Below the pieces are notes generated by a model that did no database searches, was not told the DNA's origin, and was given only the letters and a program-made list of their open reading frames with translations. A DNA stretch of 64,000 bases from Rhodococcus sp. ARC_M6. GTDB lineage: Bacteria; Actinomycetota; Actinomycetes; Mycobacteriales; Mycobacteriaceae. Below are positions 9,172-18,597 of this stretch, piece by piece. Where the stretch lies: contig NZ_JALGQH010000004.1 of the NCBI RefSeq assembly GCF_022810305.1, positions 124,001 through 188,000 of the forward strand, read 5' to 3'. Position numbers and translations under genes: made by a program. Each line of letters begins with the position of its first letter. Within the stretch, counting starts at the first letter, position 1.

Positions 9172-12100
9172 GTGGCCAATCAAGCCCCAACAGAATCAGA
9201 ATCAAACGAAACCCCGGTCTTTCCGGACAAGATGCGCGTCCACGCGCTGGCGAAGCAACTGGGAATCACCAGCAAGCAGGTACTCGCCGAGGCCGTTGCG
9301 CTCGGAACTGATGTCCGCAGTGCTCAGTCAAGCCTGAACCGTGACCTCGCAGAACGCATTCACGCATCGCTTCATTCCGCGGCCGAGGCAATCGAACCCG
9401 TTGTCGCCGAACTAGACGCGCTGATCGACCCAGTCGTCGAAAAGCCTGTTGTCGAAGAGCCCGTCGAAAAGCCTGTTGCCGAGAAGCCGGTTCGTGCCCG
9501 GCGCTCGCGCAAGAAGGTTGTTGTCGAAGAGCCTGCAGTTACCGAACCGGCAGTCGAAGAGCCAGCCGTCGTCGATCCCGCAGTTGCCGAGATCACTGCA
9601 GATCTGGATGCAGCAGCGGCCTTGCAGACCAAGGAAGCTGAGCAGTCCGACCTTTTCACGTCCTTCGAACGTCCCCAGGCGCAGCCGTCCAAGGCAGCGC
9701 CCGCACCGGCACAGGTACCGCTGTTCCTCCAACCGGACCTCGAAGCCGTCGAGGTGGCGCCGCGTCGTCGTCGTGCGCGTCGTGAGCCGGCCGCACCCGT
9801 AGTCGCCCCGGAATCGACAGTAACGCCGGTCGAAACCGAGATCGCAGAACCGGAGACGGCAGTAGTCGAGCCGGCACCGGAGAGCATCACCTCGGCACAA
9901 ACCGAAGGTGAGAGCACCGAAGCCGAGTCCGATGAGGATGAGGACGGCCAGCCGCGTCGTCGTCGTCGTGGACGCCGTGGCCGTGGCCGCGGTCGCGGCG
10001 AGCAGGCCAACGAGCAGGGTGACGACGAGTCCGAGTCTTCGGATGCCGAGCCGGAATCGGCTCCCGAAGCCACCCAGACCCCTGCTGTGAGCCCCTCAGC
10101 TGACAACGCCGAGGAAAGCTCCGACGAGACCACCGAGTCCGAGTCCGAGAATGCTGACGATTCAGACCTCGATGCCGACGGCACCAACCGTCGTCGTCGC
10201 CGTCGTCGTCGTCGTAAGACCGGAACCGACGCCGCCGTCGATGCCACCGTCGTATCGGAAGACGATCCGCCGAACACCGTCGTTCACGAGCGTGAACCGC
10301 GTAGCAAGACTCGCGTCGTCAAGGACGAAGTCCAGGGGATCAGCGGCTCGACGCGTCTCGAAGCGAAGCGTCAGCGTCGCCGCGACGGTCGGGATGCCGG
10401 TCGTCGTCGTCCGCCGATCTTGACGGAGTCCGAGTTCTTGGCACGCCGTGAGGCTGTCGATCGTGTGATGGTTGTTCGTGATCGTGCGGACAGCGGTCAG
10501 CCGCATGCCACCACGCAGGTCGCGGTCCTCGAAGACGGCGTTCTGGTCGAGCACTTCGTCACCAACTCGGCAGCTGCCTCGATGGTCGGCAACGTGTACC
10601 TGGGCCGCGTCCAGAACGTGCTGCCCAGCATGGAAGCTGCGTTCATCGACATCGGACGTGGTCGTAACGGTGTGCTGTACGCCGGCGAGGTCAACTGGGA
10701 AGCCGCCGGTCTCGGTGGCAATTCCCGCAAGATCGAGCAGGCTCTCAAGCCGGGCGATCAGGTTCTGGTGCAGGTCAGCAAGGATCCGGTCGGGCACAAG
10801 GGTGCTCGCCTGACCACGCAGATCTCGTTGGCCGGACGATTCCTGGTGTACGTGCCGGGAGGTTCGTCCACCGGTATCAGCCGCAAGCTGCCCGACACCG
10901 AGCGCAAGCGTCTCAAGGAAATCCTGCGCGACATCGTTCCGGCCGACGCCGGCGTGATCATCCGCACTGCCTCCGAAGGCGTCAGCGAAGAAGAGTTGGC
11001 GCGCGACGTCACTCGCCTGCAGTCGCAGTGGGCCGGCATCGAAGAGCAGGCCGCAGCGGCGGACACCGGCAAGTCCGGTCAGCCGCAGGCACTGTACGAA
11101 GAGCCGGACATGCTGGTCAAGGTGATTCGCGACCTGTTCAACGAAGACTTCTCCAAGTTGGTCATCGAAGGCGAGAAGGCGCACACGACGGTTGAGAACT
11201 ACATCAACTCCGTGGCTCCCGATCTGCTGCCGCGGCTCGAGAAGTACACGCCGAACAACAACATCGACGTCTTCGCAGCGCGTCGCATCGACGAGCAGTT
11301 GGCCAAGGCACTCGACCGCAAGGTGTGGCTGCCGTCCGGCGGCACCCTGGTGATCGACCGCACCGAGGCCATGACGGTTGTCGACGTCAACACCGGCAAG
11401 TTCACCGGAGCGGGTGGCAACCTCGAAGAGACCGTCACGCGAAACAACCTCGAAGCTGCCGAAGAGGTCGTTCGCCAGATGCGCCTGCGGGACATCGGCG
11501 GAATGATCGTCGTCGACTTCATCGACATGGTCCTCGAATCGAACCGAGATCTTGTCCTGCGTCGTCTCACCGAATGCCTGGGCCGCGATCGCACGCGCCA
11601 CCAGGTATCCGAGGTCACCTCGCTGGGCTTGGTTCAGATGACGCGTAAGAAGCTGGGCACCGGATTGGTCGAGGCATTCTCGACTACCTGCGAGCACTGC
11701 CATGGCCGCGGCATCATCGTGCATTCCGAGCCGGTCGAGGTGAAGTCGGCTGACGACGGTGGATCACGGTCCGGTTCACAGCGGAGCGAGCCCGGAACAT
11801 CGCGCAAGAACAAGCGCGGCCGCGCCGACAAGCCCGCGCCGAGCGAGTCCAACGGCCAGGAAGCGCCCGCGGTTGAGGTTCCGCCCGTCGACGCGACCGT
11901 CAAGCGTGCACATCCGGTCGCCCTGGCGATGGCTTCGCATCATGACGAAGACGGCAACGTAGCAACGGACGCTACCTCGGAGTTCGATGCTTCCAAAAGC
12001 GTCGAACGTGCGGATTCGGCTGTTGCCGATTCTGGCCGGGTTAATGATGGCGCTGTGGATAATGTTGCGGCGCAGCCCGATACGGCCAAGAGCGATGCGA

Positions 12101-12402
12101 CTGAGCGTCAGGACGGACACGTCGAATCTGCTCCGCGGGGTCGTCGTCGCAGTCGTAGGGCGTCTCGGGCAGCGTCGGCACCCGTCACGGAAGCGCCCGA
12201 AGTGAGCACGGTCTTCGTAGTTCCGACGCCGGAACCTGTCGTCGAGGCGGTAGCGCCGGAACCTGTCGCAGAGGTAGTCGTGGCAGAACCGGCAGTGGCA
12301 GCCGTCTCGGCGCCGGTGGAAGACGACGTCGTGGTGGTCAAGAGGCCTCGCCGTCGCCGCGCAGCAGCACGTCCGGCCGGTCCTCCGGTCGAAGGCGAGT
12401 AG
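9172..12402 (+). CDS. rne: Ribonuclease E/G family endoribonuclease
   Basis: Central RNA-decay and processing endonuclease. From GTG 9172 (behind GAGGAG) the protein has 1076 residues. An IF2-N-like segment (MRVHALAKQLGITSKQVLAEA) is followed by a long acidic, Pro/Ala/Glu-repeat region with arginine-rich RNA-binding blocks (RRRRRGRRGRGRGRG). The catalytic core has an S1 domain (NVYLGRVQNVLPSMEAAFIDIG), the DNase I-like Mg-binding Asp residues in VDVNTGKF and VDFIDM, and a Zn-link CEHCHGRG. The C-terminal ~230 residues are disordered. The N-terminal extension ahead of the catalytic core is the actinobacterial arrangement. It has its own leader and terminator. Confidence 0.96.
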   Translation: MANQAPTESESNETPVFPDKMRVHALAKQLGITSKQVLAEAVALGTDVRSAQSSLNRDLAERIHASLHSAAEAIEPVVAELDALIDPVVEKPVVEEPVEKPVAEKPVRARRSRKKVVVEEPAVTEPAVEEPAVVDPAVAEITADLDAAAALQTKEAEQSDLFTSFERPQAQPSKAAPAPAQVPLFLQPDLEAVEVAPRRRRARREPAAPVVAPESTVTPVETEIAEPETAVVEPAPESITSAQTEGESTEAESDEDEDGQPRRRRRGRRGRGRGRGEQANEQGDDESESSDAEPESAPEATQTPAVSPSADNAEESSDETTESESENADDSDLDADGTNRRRRRRRRRKTGTDAAVDATVVSEDDPPNTVVHEREPRSKTRVVKDEVQGISGSTRLEAKRQRRRDGRDAGRRRPPILTESEFLARREAVDRVMVVRDRADSGQPHATTQVAVLEDGVLVEHFVTNSAAASMVGNVYLGRVQNVLPSMEAAFIDIGRGRNGVLYAGEVNWEAAGLGGNSRKIEQALKPGDQVLVQVSKDPVGHKGARLTTQISLAGRFLVYVPGGSSTGISRKLPDTERKRLKEILRDIVPADAGVIIRTASEGVSEEELARDVTRLQSQWAGIEEQAAAADTGKSGQPQALYEEPDMLVKVIRDLFNEDFSKLVIEGEKAHTTVENYINSVAPDLLPRLEKYTPNNNIDVFAARRIDEQLAKALDRKVWLPSGGTLVIDRTEAMTVVDVNTGKFTGAGGNLEETVTRNNLEAAEEVVRQMRLRDIGGMIVVDFIDMVLESNRDLVLRRLTECLGRDRTRHQVSEVTSLGLVQMTRKKLGTGLVEAFSTTCEHCHGRGIIVHSEPVEVKSADDGGSRSGSQRSEPGTSRKNKRGRADKPAPSESNGQEAPAVEVPPVDATVKRAHPVALAMASHHDEDGNVATDATSEFDASKSVERADSAVADSGRVNDGAVDNVAAQPDTAKSDATERQDGHVESAPRGRRRSRRASRAASAPVTEAPEVSTVFVVPTPEPVVEAVAPEPVAEVVVAEPAVAAVSAPVEDDVVVVKRPRRRRAAARPAGPPVEGE

Positions 12403-12422
12403 AGAACTACCTTCTTTCGGAT

Positions 12423-12460
12423 GGCTGGATGTCCGCGCACCTAGTGGCGGGCATCCAGCC
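12423..12460 (+). terminator. Terminator of rne
   Basis: GGCTGGATG (12423-12431) pairs with CATCCAGCC (12452-12460), followed inward by a T-G wobble and CCGC/GCGG, giving a 14-bp stem with a 10-base loop. It begins 20 bp after the stop. No T-run follows. Confidence 0.75.
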
Positions 12461-12738
12461 GTGGTCCGAAGTTTCCGCTGGTAGAAGCAGTAAATGTACA
12501 ATCGATTTACCCCTCGGCGGGGCGGTTTGACCATGACGGTTGCTTTCCCGTAACCTTGCATAGTCGCCACCCGGCGGTAGAGATTCCGTGTGCCTAGAGT
12601 GCATGAGAATTTCCAGGTACTGACCGTTTGTTGGTTCAGTACCGAGCCGAGGTGACATAAACCAGACCAGTCGCGATGCATTTGAAGCCTGAAGGCAGCA
12701 GCGCGAGCAAGTTCGAAGAAGCAAGGGGTAGCCCTCCG
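12461..12738 (+). promoter_or_regulatory. Promoter and leader of the rplU-rpmA operon
   Basis: No gene is seen. A possible promoter is TTGACC at 12527-12532 and TAACCT at 12551-12556 with an 18-bp spacer. That would give a leader of about 180 nt before rplU, long enough for ribosomal-protein autoregulation, though I recognise no known leader motif. A small inverted repeat GTAAAT/ATTTAC flanks 12490-12510. Confidence 0.4.
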
Positions 12739-13050
12739 ATGGCAACGTACGCGATCGTCAAGACCGGCGGAAAGCAGTACAAGGTCGCTGTTGGTGACCT
12801 CGTCAAGGTCGAGAAGATCGAGGGTGAGCCCGGCACTGCTGTCTCGCTTGCTCCCGTTCTCGTGGTTGACGGATCTGACCTGACTGTCGAGGCCGCCAAG
12901 TTGGCGAACGTCTCGGTCACCAGTGAGATTGTCGAGCACACCAAGGGCCCGAAGATCCGCATTCACAAGTTCAAGAACAAGACGGGTTACCACAAGCGTC
13001 AGGGCCACAGGCAGCCGCTTACCGTGATCAAGATCACGAGCATCAAGTAA
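12739..13050 (+). CDS. rplU: 50S ribosomal protein L21
   Basis: Structural protein of the large subunit that binds 23S rRNA. The 103-residue protein begins [16 protein letters not shown], the family N-terminus, and ends with [15 protein letters not shown]. The frame is open further upstream but ATG 12739 gives the standard length. rpmA follows 42 bp later in the usual L21-L27 operon. Confidence 0.98.
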   Translation: MATYAIVKTGGKQYKVAVGDLVKVEKIEGEPGTAVSLAPVLVVDGSDLTVEAAKLANVSVTSEIVEHTKGPKIRIHKFKNKTGYHKRQGHRQPLTVIKITSIK

Positions 13051-13092
13051 CTCGTTCTTTTCAGCTGATTTCACCCGAGGAGGGTCAACAAC

Positions 13093-13362
13093 ATGGCACA
13101 TAAGAAGGGTGCATCCAGCTCCCGTAACGGTCGCGATTCAAACTCTCAGCGCCTCGGCGTGAAGCGTTTCGGCGGCCAGTCGGTCAGCGCAGGCGAAATC
13201 CTGGTTCGCCAGCGCGGCACGCACTTCCACCCCGGCGTTAACGTCGGCCGTGGCGGCGACGACACCCTGTTCGCTCTCGCTGCCGGTGCAGTCGAGTTCG
13301 GCCAGAAGCGTGGACGCAAGACCGTGAACATCGTTCCGGCCGTCGTTGCGGTTGAGGTCTAG
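13093..13362 (+). CDS. rpmA: 50S ribosomal protein L27
   Basis: Large-subunit protein close to the peptidyl transferase centre. The 89-residue product begins [16 protein letters not shown], with the [17 protein letters not shown] core expected for L27. It needs no N-terminal cleavage of the Firmicutes type, as it starts directly with the mature sequence. Shine-Dalgarno GAGGAGGG precedes ATG. A strong terminator follows, separating it from obg. Confidence 0.98.
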   Translation: MAHKKGASSSRNGRDSNSQRLGVKRFGGQSVSAGEILVRQRGTHFHPGVNVGRGGDDTLFALAAGAVEFGQKRGRKTVNIVPAVVAVEV

Positions 13363-13429
13363 TCTTTCTCGCTAGTAGTACGCTTCCGGTTGCGCTCCTG
13401 TAGTAATGCCGAAACGTGTTCAAGCTCCC

Positions 13430-13473
13430 AATAGGGGCGGACCAGGGTTGAAATAACCTGGTCCGCCCCTATT
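13430..13473 (+). terminator. Intrinsic terminator of rplU-rpmA
   Basis: AATAGGGGCGGACCAGG at 13430-13446 is perfectly complementary to the arm at 13457-13473 (17 bp, ten-base interior), followed by GTTTGTTT. This is the most conventional intrinsic terminator in the window. Confidence 0.9.
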
Positions 13474-13578
13474 GTTTGTTTAAGCAGTCCTGTTTGTTTT
13501 GTCCCGAGCAACCCTGCTCACCAGAAGTTCAGCTCATCGCGTGAGACCCGCAATTGACTGAGGAAGGATCCGGCAGTC

Positions 13579-15030
13579 ATGTCCCGATTCATTGACCGTG
13601 TTGTGCTGCACGTCAGCGCTGGAAGAGGCGGCAATGGTTGTGCCTCCGTTCACCGTGAGAAGTTCAAGCCGCTGGCTGGCCCCGACGGAGCAAACGGTGG
13701 ACGCGGCGGCGATGTAGTTCTCGTCGTCGCCGAGAACATCCACACCCTCCTCGACTTCCACTTCCACCCCAATGCGAAGGCCACCAACGGCAAGCAGGGA
13801 GCCGGCAGTAACCGCGAGGGCGCAAACGGTGAGGACCTCGTCCTCAAGGTTCCCGACGGAACCGTCGTGCTCGACACCAAGGGCAACATCCTCGCCGATA
13901 TGGTCGGCGTCGGGACGCGTTACGACGCAGCTCAGGGTGGACGCGGTGGCCTCGGCAATGCTGCATTGTCCTCGAAGGCCCGCAAGGCTCCCGGTTTCGC
14001 GCTTCTCGGTGAAGACGGCGTCGAGCGTGATCTGGTTCTCGAACTCAAATCAGTCGCCGACGTCGGACTGCTCGGATTCCCGTCCGCCGGTAAGTCGTCG
14101 TTGGTTTCCGTTCTGTCGGCTGCCAAGCCGAAGATCGCGGACTACCCCTTCACGACTCTCGTCCCCAACCTCGGCGTCGTGTCGAGCGGTGAAACCACCT
14201 TCACCGTCGCCGACGTGCCTGGCCTGATTCCCGGTGCCAGTGAGGGGCGCGGTTTGGGTCTCGACTTCCTGCGTCACATCGAGCGCTGTGCTGTGCTGGC
14301 TCACGTAGTCGACTGCGCGACCCTGGATCCGGGACGCGACCCCATCTCCGACATCGACGCACTTGAAGCCGAACTGGCGGCATACACGCCGGCACTGTCC
14401 GGCGATTCGGGACTGGGAGATCTCGACAAGCGTCCGCGCGTTGTCATTCTCAACAAGACCGACGTGCCCGAAGCTGCGGAGTTGGCCGAAATGGTCACTC
14501 CTGAAATCGAAGCTCGCGGATGGCCGGTCTTCACGATCTCGGCAGTAAGTCGAGAAGGTTTGCGTCCGTTGACATTCGCGTTGGCGAAGATGGTCCTCGA
14601 CTATCGTGAGGCCAATCCCAAGCCGGAGCCCAGCCGTCAGATCATTCGTCCGGTCGTGGTCAAGGACTCCAGCTTCACCGTCGAACCAGATCCGGAAGAG
14701 GTGGGCGGATTCATCGTCCGCGGTACCCGTCCGGAGCGGTGGATCCGTCAGACGGCATTCGACAACGACGAAGCCGTCGGCTACCTCGCCGACCGTCTCG
14801 CTCGGTTGGGTGTCGAAGCAGCACTGGTCAAGAAGGGCGCGCAGCCCGGTGCACCGGTTACGATCGGCGACGTCTGCTTCAATTGGGAGCCGCAGACGCC
14901 GGCCGGCGTCGACCTCACCCGTACGGGCCGCGGTACTGATCCGCGACTCGATCAGGTCGAGCGCATCGGTGCCGACGAGCGTAAGCACGCTCGCCGCGTC
15001 CGTCGCGGGCTGCTCGACGAAGACAACTGA
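13579..15030 (+). CDS. obg: Obg-family GTPase
   Basis: Essential ribosome-associated GTPase linked to 50S assembly and stress signalling. The 483-residue protein has the glycine-rich Obg fold (residues 1-158, many GGRGG turns), a G domain with G1 GFPSAGKSS, switch/G2 [15 protein letters not shown]3 [10 protein letters not shown]4 NKTD, and a C-terminal OCT domain near residues 360-435 ([15 protein letters not shown]). ATG 13579 follows GAGGAAGG. proB starts 49 bp downstream on the same strand. Confidence 0.97.
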   Translation: MSRFIDRVVLHVSAGRGGNGCASVHREKFKPLAGPDGANGGRGGDVVLVVAENIHTLLDFHFHPNAKATNGKQGAGSNREGANGEDLVLKVPDGTVVLDTKGNILADMVGVGTRYDAAQGGRGGLGNAALSSKARKAPGFALLGEDGVERDLVLELKSVADVGLLGFPSAGKSSLVSVLSAAKPKIADYPFTTLVPNLGVVSSGETTFTVADVPGLIPGASEGRGLGLDFLRHIERCAVLAHVVDCATLDPGRDPISDIDALEAELAAYTPALSGDSGLGDLDKRPRVVILNKTDVPEAAELAEMVTPEIEARGWPVFTISAVSREGLRPLTFALAKMVLDYREANPKPEPSRQIIRPVVVKDSSFTVEPDPEEVGGFIVRGTRPERWIRQTAFDNDEAVGYLADRLARLGVEAALVKKGAQPGAPVTIGDVCFNWEPQTPAGVDLTRTGRGTDPRLDQVERIGADERKHARRVRRGLLDEDN

Positions 15031-15079
15031 TTCAGAAGTAACCGGATACCGGCGAGACCAGAAGCGAGGGAACGGGACT

Positions 15080-16183
15080 GTGCTCGGTTCCACCAGGGAG
15101 TCGATTGCGTCGGCTCACAGTATTGTCGTGAAGATCGGGTCGTCCGCGCTAACCAGTTTGGTCGCGGGACTCGATACTCATCGACTGGATCTGCTGGCCG
15201 ACGCCATCGAAGCCCGCATGCGTGCGGGCTCCGATGTTGTCGTCGTGTCGTCCGGTGCTGTCGGTGCCGGGTTGGCACCGCTCGGGCTCACCAAGCGACC
15301 TCGTGATCTCGCAACCAAGCAGGCTGCTGCCAGCGTCGGACAATTGGCGCTGGCACATGCCTGGGGTACTTCCTTCGCGCGGTACGACCGCACCGTCGGG
15401 CAGGTGCTGCTCACCGCCGACGACATCGCGCGACGCACGCAACACCGCAACGCGCAGCGCACTCTCGATCGTCTGAGAGCACTGCATGCGGTAGCCATTG
15501 TCAACGAAAACGACACTGTCGCAACAACCGAACTCCGTTTCGGTGACAACGATCGCCTGGCTGCATTGGTTGCGCATCTGGTTGGCGCCGACGCCCTGAT
15601 TCTTCTGTCCGACGTCGACGGGCTCTACGACGGTGATCCCCGAAAGGGTGGCGCCACACTGATTTCCGAGGTCAACAGCCCCGAAGATCTGGACGGCGTT
15701 GTCGCCGGTTCCGGCGGAGCGTTGGGCACCGGGGGGATGGCCTCCAAGCTTTCAGCCGCTCGTCTCGCTGCGGATTCCGGAGTGCCCGTTCTACTGGCCG
15801 CGGCATCCGATGCGGCGCAGGCCCTCAGCGGCGCCGATGTCGGAACTGCTTTTGCGGCGCGGCCCACCAGGCTGTCTGCTCGCCGGTTCTGGGTGCGTCA
15901 TGCCGCTGATACGCAGGGAGACCTGCATCTCGACGAGGGTGCTGTCAGTGCAGTTGTGGGCAAGCGTCGAAGCTTGCTCTCGGCCGGAATCGTCGGTGTG
16001 TCAGGCGATTTCCATGCCGGTGACGTCGTGTCGCTCATGGGACCGGGGGAGAAGCCCGTAGCCCGCGGTGTTGTGGCCTTCGATGCGTCGGAAATCGAAG
16101 ACATTCTGGGACGTTCTACCGCCGAACTGCCCGCGGAGATGCAACGCCCCGTCGTTCATGCCGACGACTTGGTTGCCCTGTAA
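15080..16183 (+). CDS. proB: Glutamate 5-kinase
   Basis: Phosphorylates glutamate in the first step of proline synthesis. From GTG 15080 the protein has 367 residues: an amino acid kinase domain ([13 protein letters not shown] near 15; [31 protein letters not shown]) and a C-terminal PUA domain ([22 protein letters not shown]). The open frame extends far upstream, but that part is a shadow of obg. Its 3' end overlaps the convergent sirtuin gene by 28 bp. proA lies 11 kb away on the same strand. Confidence 0.97.
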   Translation: MLGSTRESIASAHSIVVKIGSSALTSLVAGLDTHRLDLLADAIEARMRAGSDVVVVSSGAVGAGLAPLGLTKRPRDLATKQAAASVGQLALAHAWGTSFARYDRTVGQVLLTADDIARRTQHRNAQRTLDRLRALHAVAIVNENDTVATTELRFGDNDRLAALVAHLVGADALILLSDVDGLYDGDPRKGGATLISEVNSPEDLDGVVAGSGGALGTGGMASKLSAARLAADSGVPVLLAAASDAAQALSGADVGTAFAARPTRLSARRFWVRHAADTQGDLHLDEGAVSAVVGKRRSLLSAGIVGVSGDFHAGDVVSLMGPGEKPVARGVVAFDASEIEDILGRSTAELPAEMQRPVVHADDLVAL

Positions 16184-17013
16184 GTTTCACTGGTTACCAG
16201 TGCGGAAAGTGCTTCGGTACAGCCGATTTCGAGTTTCAGATCTGCGAATTCGTCGCCGCGGGTGTGTCCGCGGTTGACTATCGCAATCGTCTTGCCGGCC
16301 TTCGCGGCATAGCGCACGAACCGTAGACCCGACATGACGGTTAACGAGGATCCGGTAACCAGCACCGCGTCGGCTGCGTCAACCAGGCTGTAGGCGCGGG
16401 CAACCCGCTCTTTGGGAACAGACTCACCGAAGTACACGATGTCAGGCTTGAGGATTCCGCCGCACACGTCGCAGTCCACCACGCGAAAATGTGCTGTCGA
16501 TTCGATGACGGCATCCGCGTCCGGTGCGATCTCCACTCCTTGTGCAGCAGCAACAGTTTCGGCAAACCCCGGGTTTGCTTCTTCCAGGCGCTCGGCAAGT
16601 GTGGTGCGGGAGATCAACTTCTGGCAGTCCAGGCAGCGAACCTGCGCGTAGGTGCCATGTAGATCAATGACGTTGCGAGCCCCGGCTTTGGTGTGCAGGA
16701 GGTCGACATTCTGGGTGATGACTCCGACGGCCTGGCCATTGCGCTCGAGCGAAGCCACCGCTCGGTGGCCGAGGTTAGGGCGGGCACCGTCCATGAACCG
16801 CCAGCCGATGTGGTTGCGCGCCCAATAGTGGCGTCGGAACGCGGAGTCGCCGATGAACTGTTGAAACGTCATCGGGTTGCGGGGAGGGGAATCGGGTCCG
16901 CGGTAGTCAGGGATCCCTGAATCGGTGGAGATGCCGGCCCCCGTCACGATGGCTAGGCGTCGGCCTGACAGAAGTTCGGTCAGAGCGTCGAGTCCGGCGT
17001 TGCTGGTGTGCAC
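16156..17013 (-). CDS. Sir2-family NAD-dependent protein deacylase
   Basis: Removes acyl groups from lysines using NAD. With a GTG start at 17013 it has 285 residues: [17 protein letters not shown] (NAD binding) near residue 25, [12 protein letters not shown] with the catalytic base His nearby in IDLHGT, and Zn-binding pairs CLDC and [13 protein letters not shown] and [10 protein letters not shown] complete the Rossmann fold. The extended length with an extra ~45 residues between Zn pairs resembles class II-like sirtuins. The frame is open to 17148, so the start is uncertain. The 3' end overlaps proB. Confidence 0.9.
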   Translation of the reverse strand: MHTSNAGLDALTELLSGRRLAIVTGAGISTDSGIPDYRGPDSPPRNPMTFQQFIGDSAFRRHYWARNHIGWRFMDGARPNLGHRAVASLERNGQAVGVITQNVDLLHTKAGARNVIDLHGTYAQVRCLDCQKLISRTTLAERLEEANPGFAETVAAAQGVEIAPDADAVIESTAHFRVVDCDVCGGILKPDIVYFGESVPKERVARAYSLVDAADAVLVTGSSLTVMSGLRFVRYAAKAGKTIAIVNRGHTRGDEFADLKLEIGCTEALSALVTSETYRATKSSA

Positions 17014-17125
17014 GGGTTCCAGGATAGGCGCGTCGGTCGCCCGCCGAGCCAGGGCGGGTAGTACGCAGTGTGGAACTCGGCGGCCTCGGGTAGTCCTCCT
17101 TGGAGTACAAAGACGAGGAGTAGTC

Positions 17126-17230
17126 ATGTTCGGGATTACGCTGCCCATAGTGTGGGATGGGGCTACTTTTGGTTTTACTCCCTGGAACCAGTTTGCCCAA
17201 GCGTGGAACTCCGGAGCTTTCGCGTCATAG
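17126..17230 (+). CDS. Candidate 34-residue small protein
   Basis: ATG 17126 lies six bases after a strong Shine-Dalgarno GAGGAG (17115-17120) and opens a 34-codon frame ending with TAG at 17228-17230. The peptide (MFGITLPIVWDG..., ending NSGAFAS) is rich in Trp and Phe, has a single Asp and no Lys or Arg, and is not a clear membrane helix. It sits in the gap between the sirtuin and the 2-hydroxyacid dehydrogenase, on the opposite strand to both. An upstream CTCCT (17096-17100) could mask AGGAG (17116-17120). I do not recognise the family. Confidence 0.4.
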   Translation: MFGITLPIVWDGATFGFTPWNQFAQAWNSGAFAS

Positions 17231-17241
17231 GCAGCCGTAGG

Positions 17242-18174
17242 TCAGTAACCGGCGATCGGATCCACGAGGGCTGCGAGAGTTTCACCCTTCGCGAAGCGGG
17301 CCACGTTCTTGCTCACGTGATCGGCAAACGCGGCGGGGCGGACACCCGGCGGATTGGAATCGTGCGGCGTGATGATGGCGTTGGTCAAGTCCCACAGGGG
17401 GTGACCGTCGGGGAGCGGTTCGGGCTCGGTGACATCGAGTCCGGCGCCGCCGATGCCCTCTGTTTCGATGGCCTCGACGAGGGCATCGGTGTCGACCAGT
17501 GAACCGCGCGCGACATTGATCACCCACGAATGGGGGCGCATCTGCGCAAGCTGAGCACGCCCTACGAGGTGGCGTGTCGCTGGAGTGGCGGGCGCTGCAA
17601 TGACGAAGTGGTCTGCACGAGAATAGATTTCATCCATCTTCGACGCCGGAAATGTTGCGATGGCGCCGGGTACTGGACTACCGCTGCGATTGACCGCGAT
17701 GCTGTCTGCCCCCTGTGCGGCCAGCATCGGGATCAACGCACGACCAATTCCACCGGCTCCGATAATTGCGACCGTGGAACCACGTAAAGTACCGATCTTC
17801 GGGAAGAACTCGAACTGACGCCACGTCTTTGCCTCGATGTGCGCGGGCAGGTGGCGAACTCCGGCCAGGAGCAACATCAATGCGTGTTCTGCTACCGAGG
17901 CGGAGAATGCGCCGGCAGCAGACGTCCACGTGATGTCGGTGTCCTTGGAAATCACTTTGGCCTCGAACCAGTCCTCGATCCCGGCGGAGGGCAGCTGCAC
18001 CCATCGGATCGACGGGGGCAATACTCTCGGAAACGAATCCGGCAAACCAGCCCAGATCAGGGCGTCGGCAGATTCGATCGGACTGATCACGCCGCCGCCC
18101 CGGAGCACTGCGCTGTCGAGCAGTGCATCGGGGGCGGGGCCGATAGCTACGCGGGGTGAAGTGTCAGGCGCCAT
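17242..18174 (-). CDS. D-isomer-specific 2-hydroxyacid dehydrogenase
   Basis: NAD(P)-dependent oxidoreductase acting on a 2-keto/2-hydroxy acid. In its 310 residues the Rossmann motif GAGGIG lies near residue 140, the substrate-binding Arg is in NVARGSLVDTDAL, the catalytic Glu in TEPEPLP and the His in TPHDSNP. The substrate cannot be read from sequence. ATG 18174 lies nine bases after the ectC stop with no clear Shine-Dalgarno, so it appears translationally coupled as the fourth gene of the ectoine operon, where some genomes have the hydroxylase ectD. Confidence 0.88.
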   Translation of the reverse strand: MAPDTSPRVAIGPAPDALLDSAVLRGGGVISPIESADALIWAGLPDSFPRVLPPSIRWVQLPSAGIEDWFEAKVISKDTDITWTSAAGAFSASVAEHALMLLLAGVRHLPAHIEAKTWRQFEFFPKIGTLRGSTVAIIGAGGIGRALIPMLAAQGADSIAVNRSGSPVPGAIATFPASKMDEIYSRADHFVIAAPATPATRHLVGRAQLAQMRPHSWVINVARGSLVDTDALVEAIETEGIGGAGLDVTEPEPLPDGHPLWDLTNAIITPHDSNPPGVRPAAFADHVSKNVARFAKGETLAALVDPIAGY

Positions 18175-18183
18175 GGCTTGACG

Positions 18184-18582
18184 TTACGCGGGGACCTCGA
18201 TGAGTGGGTAGATTCCGTTTTCATCGTGCACTTCCCGGCCGGTGACCGGGGGATTGAACACACACAACATACGCATCTCGGTGTCCGGCTCGACGCGGTG
18301 ACGCTCATGGCCGTCGAGTAGGTACATCGACCCGGGAGCCAGTCTGTATTCCTTGTTGTTGTCCAGGTCGATCAACTTGCCGGTGCCTTCGACGAGCCAC
18401 ACTGCCTCGACGTGGTTGGCGTAGTGGAACTCGTTGATGGATCCGGCCTTGATGGTGGTCTCGTGGAACGAGAAGCCCACGCGGTCGCCGCCGAGAACGA
18501 TGCGCTTGCTGCGCCAGTTTCCGTCCTCGCTGGAGACGTCGCGGTCTGTGCCGGAAATTTCGGTGGTGGTGCGAACGATCAT
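18184..18582 (-). CDS. ectC: L-ectoine synthase
   Basis: Cyclises N-gamma-acetyl-2,4-diaminobutyrate to ectoine, a compatible solute. The 132-residue cupin begins MIVRTTTEISGTDRDV and contains the metal-site region VEAVWLVEGTG and YLLDGHERHRVEP, whose Glu, Tyr and His match the iron ligands reported for EctC. It lies 15 bp downstream of ectB and is behind GGGAAGGA-type ribosome-binding sequence. Confidence 0.97.
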   Translation of the reverse strand: MIVRTTTEISGTDRDVSSEDGNWRSKRIVLGGDRVGFSFHETTIKAGSINEFHYANHVEAVWLVEGTGKLIDLDNNKEYRLAPGSMYLLDGHERHRVEPDTEMRMLCVFNPPVTGREVHDENGIYPLIEVPA

Positions 18583-18597
18583 GGGGGAGTCCTTCCC

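Noticed and set aside
10187-10217. CGT triplet repeats resembling a microsatellite or CRISPR-like repeat
   Set aside because: They encode the arginine-rich RNA-binding tract of RNase E and lack spacers.
12054-12062. Second perfect DnaA-box nonamer (TGTGGATAA)
   Set aside because: It lies inside the rne coding sequence with no other origin features; expected by chance.
10162-13101. Reverse-strand frames of 520 and 441 codons across rne and rplU
   Set aside because: Antisense to the catalytic core and C-terminus of RNase E and to L21; no motif and composition typical of a shadow frame.
14606-15079. Upstream extension of the proB frame
   Set aside because: It lies inside the obg C-terminus in another frame; the kinase domain and a ribosome-binding site support GTG 15080.
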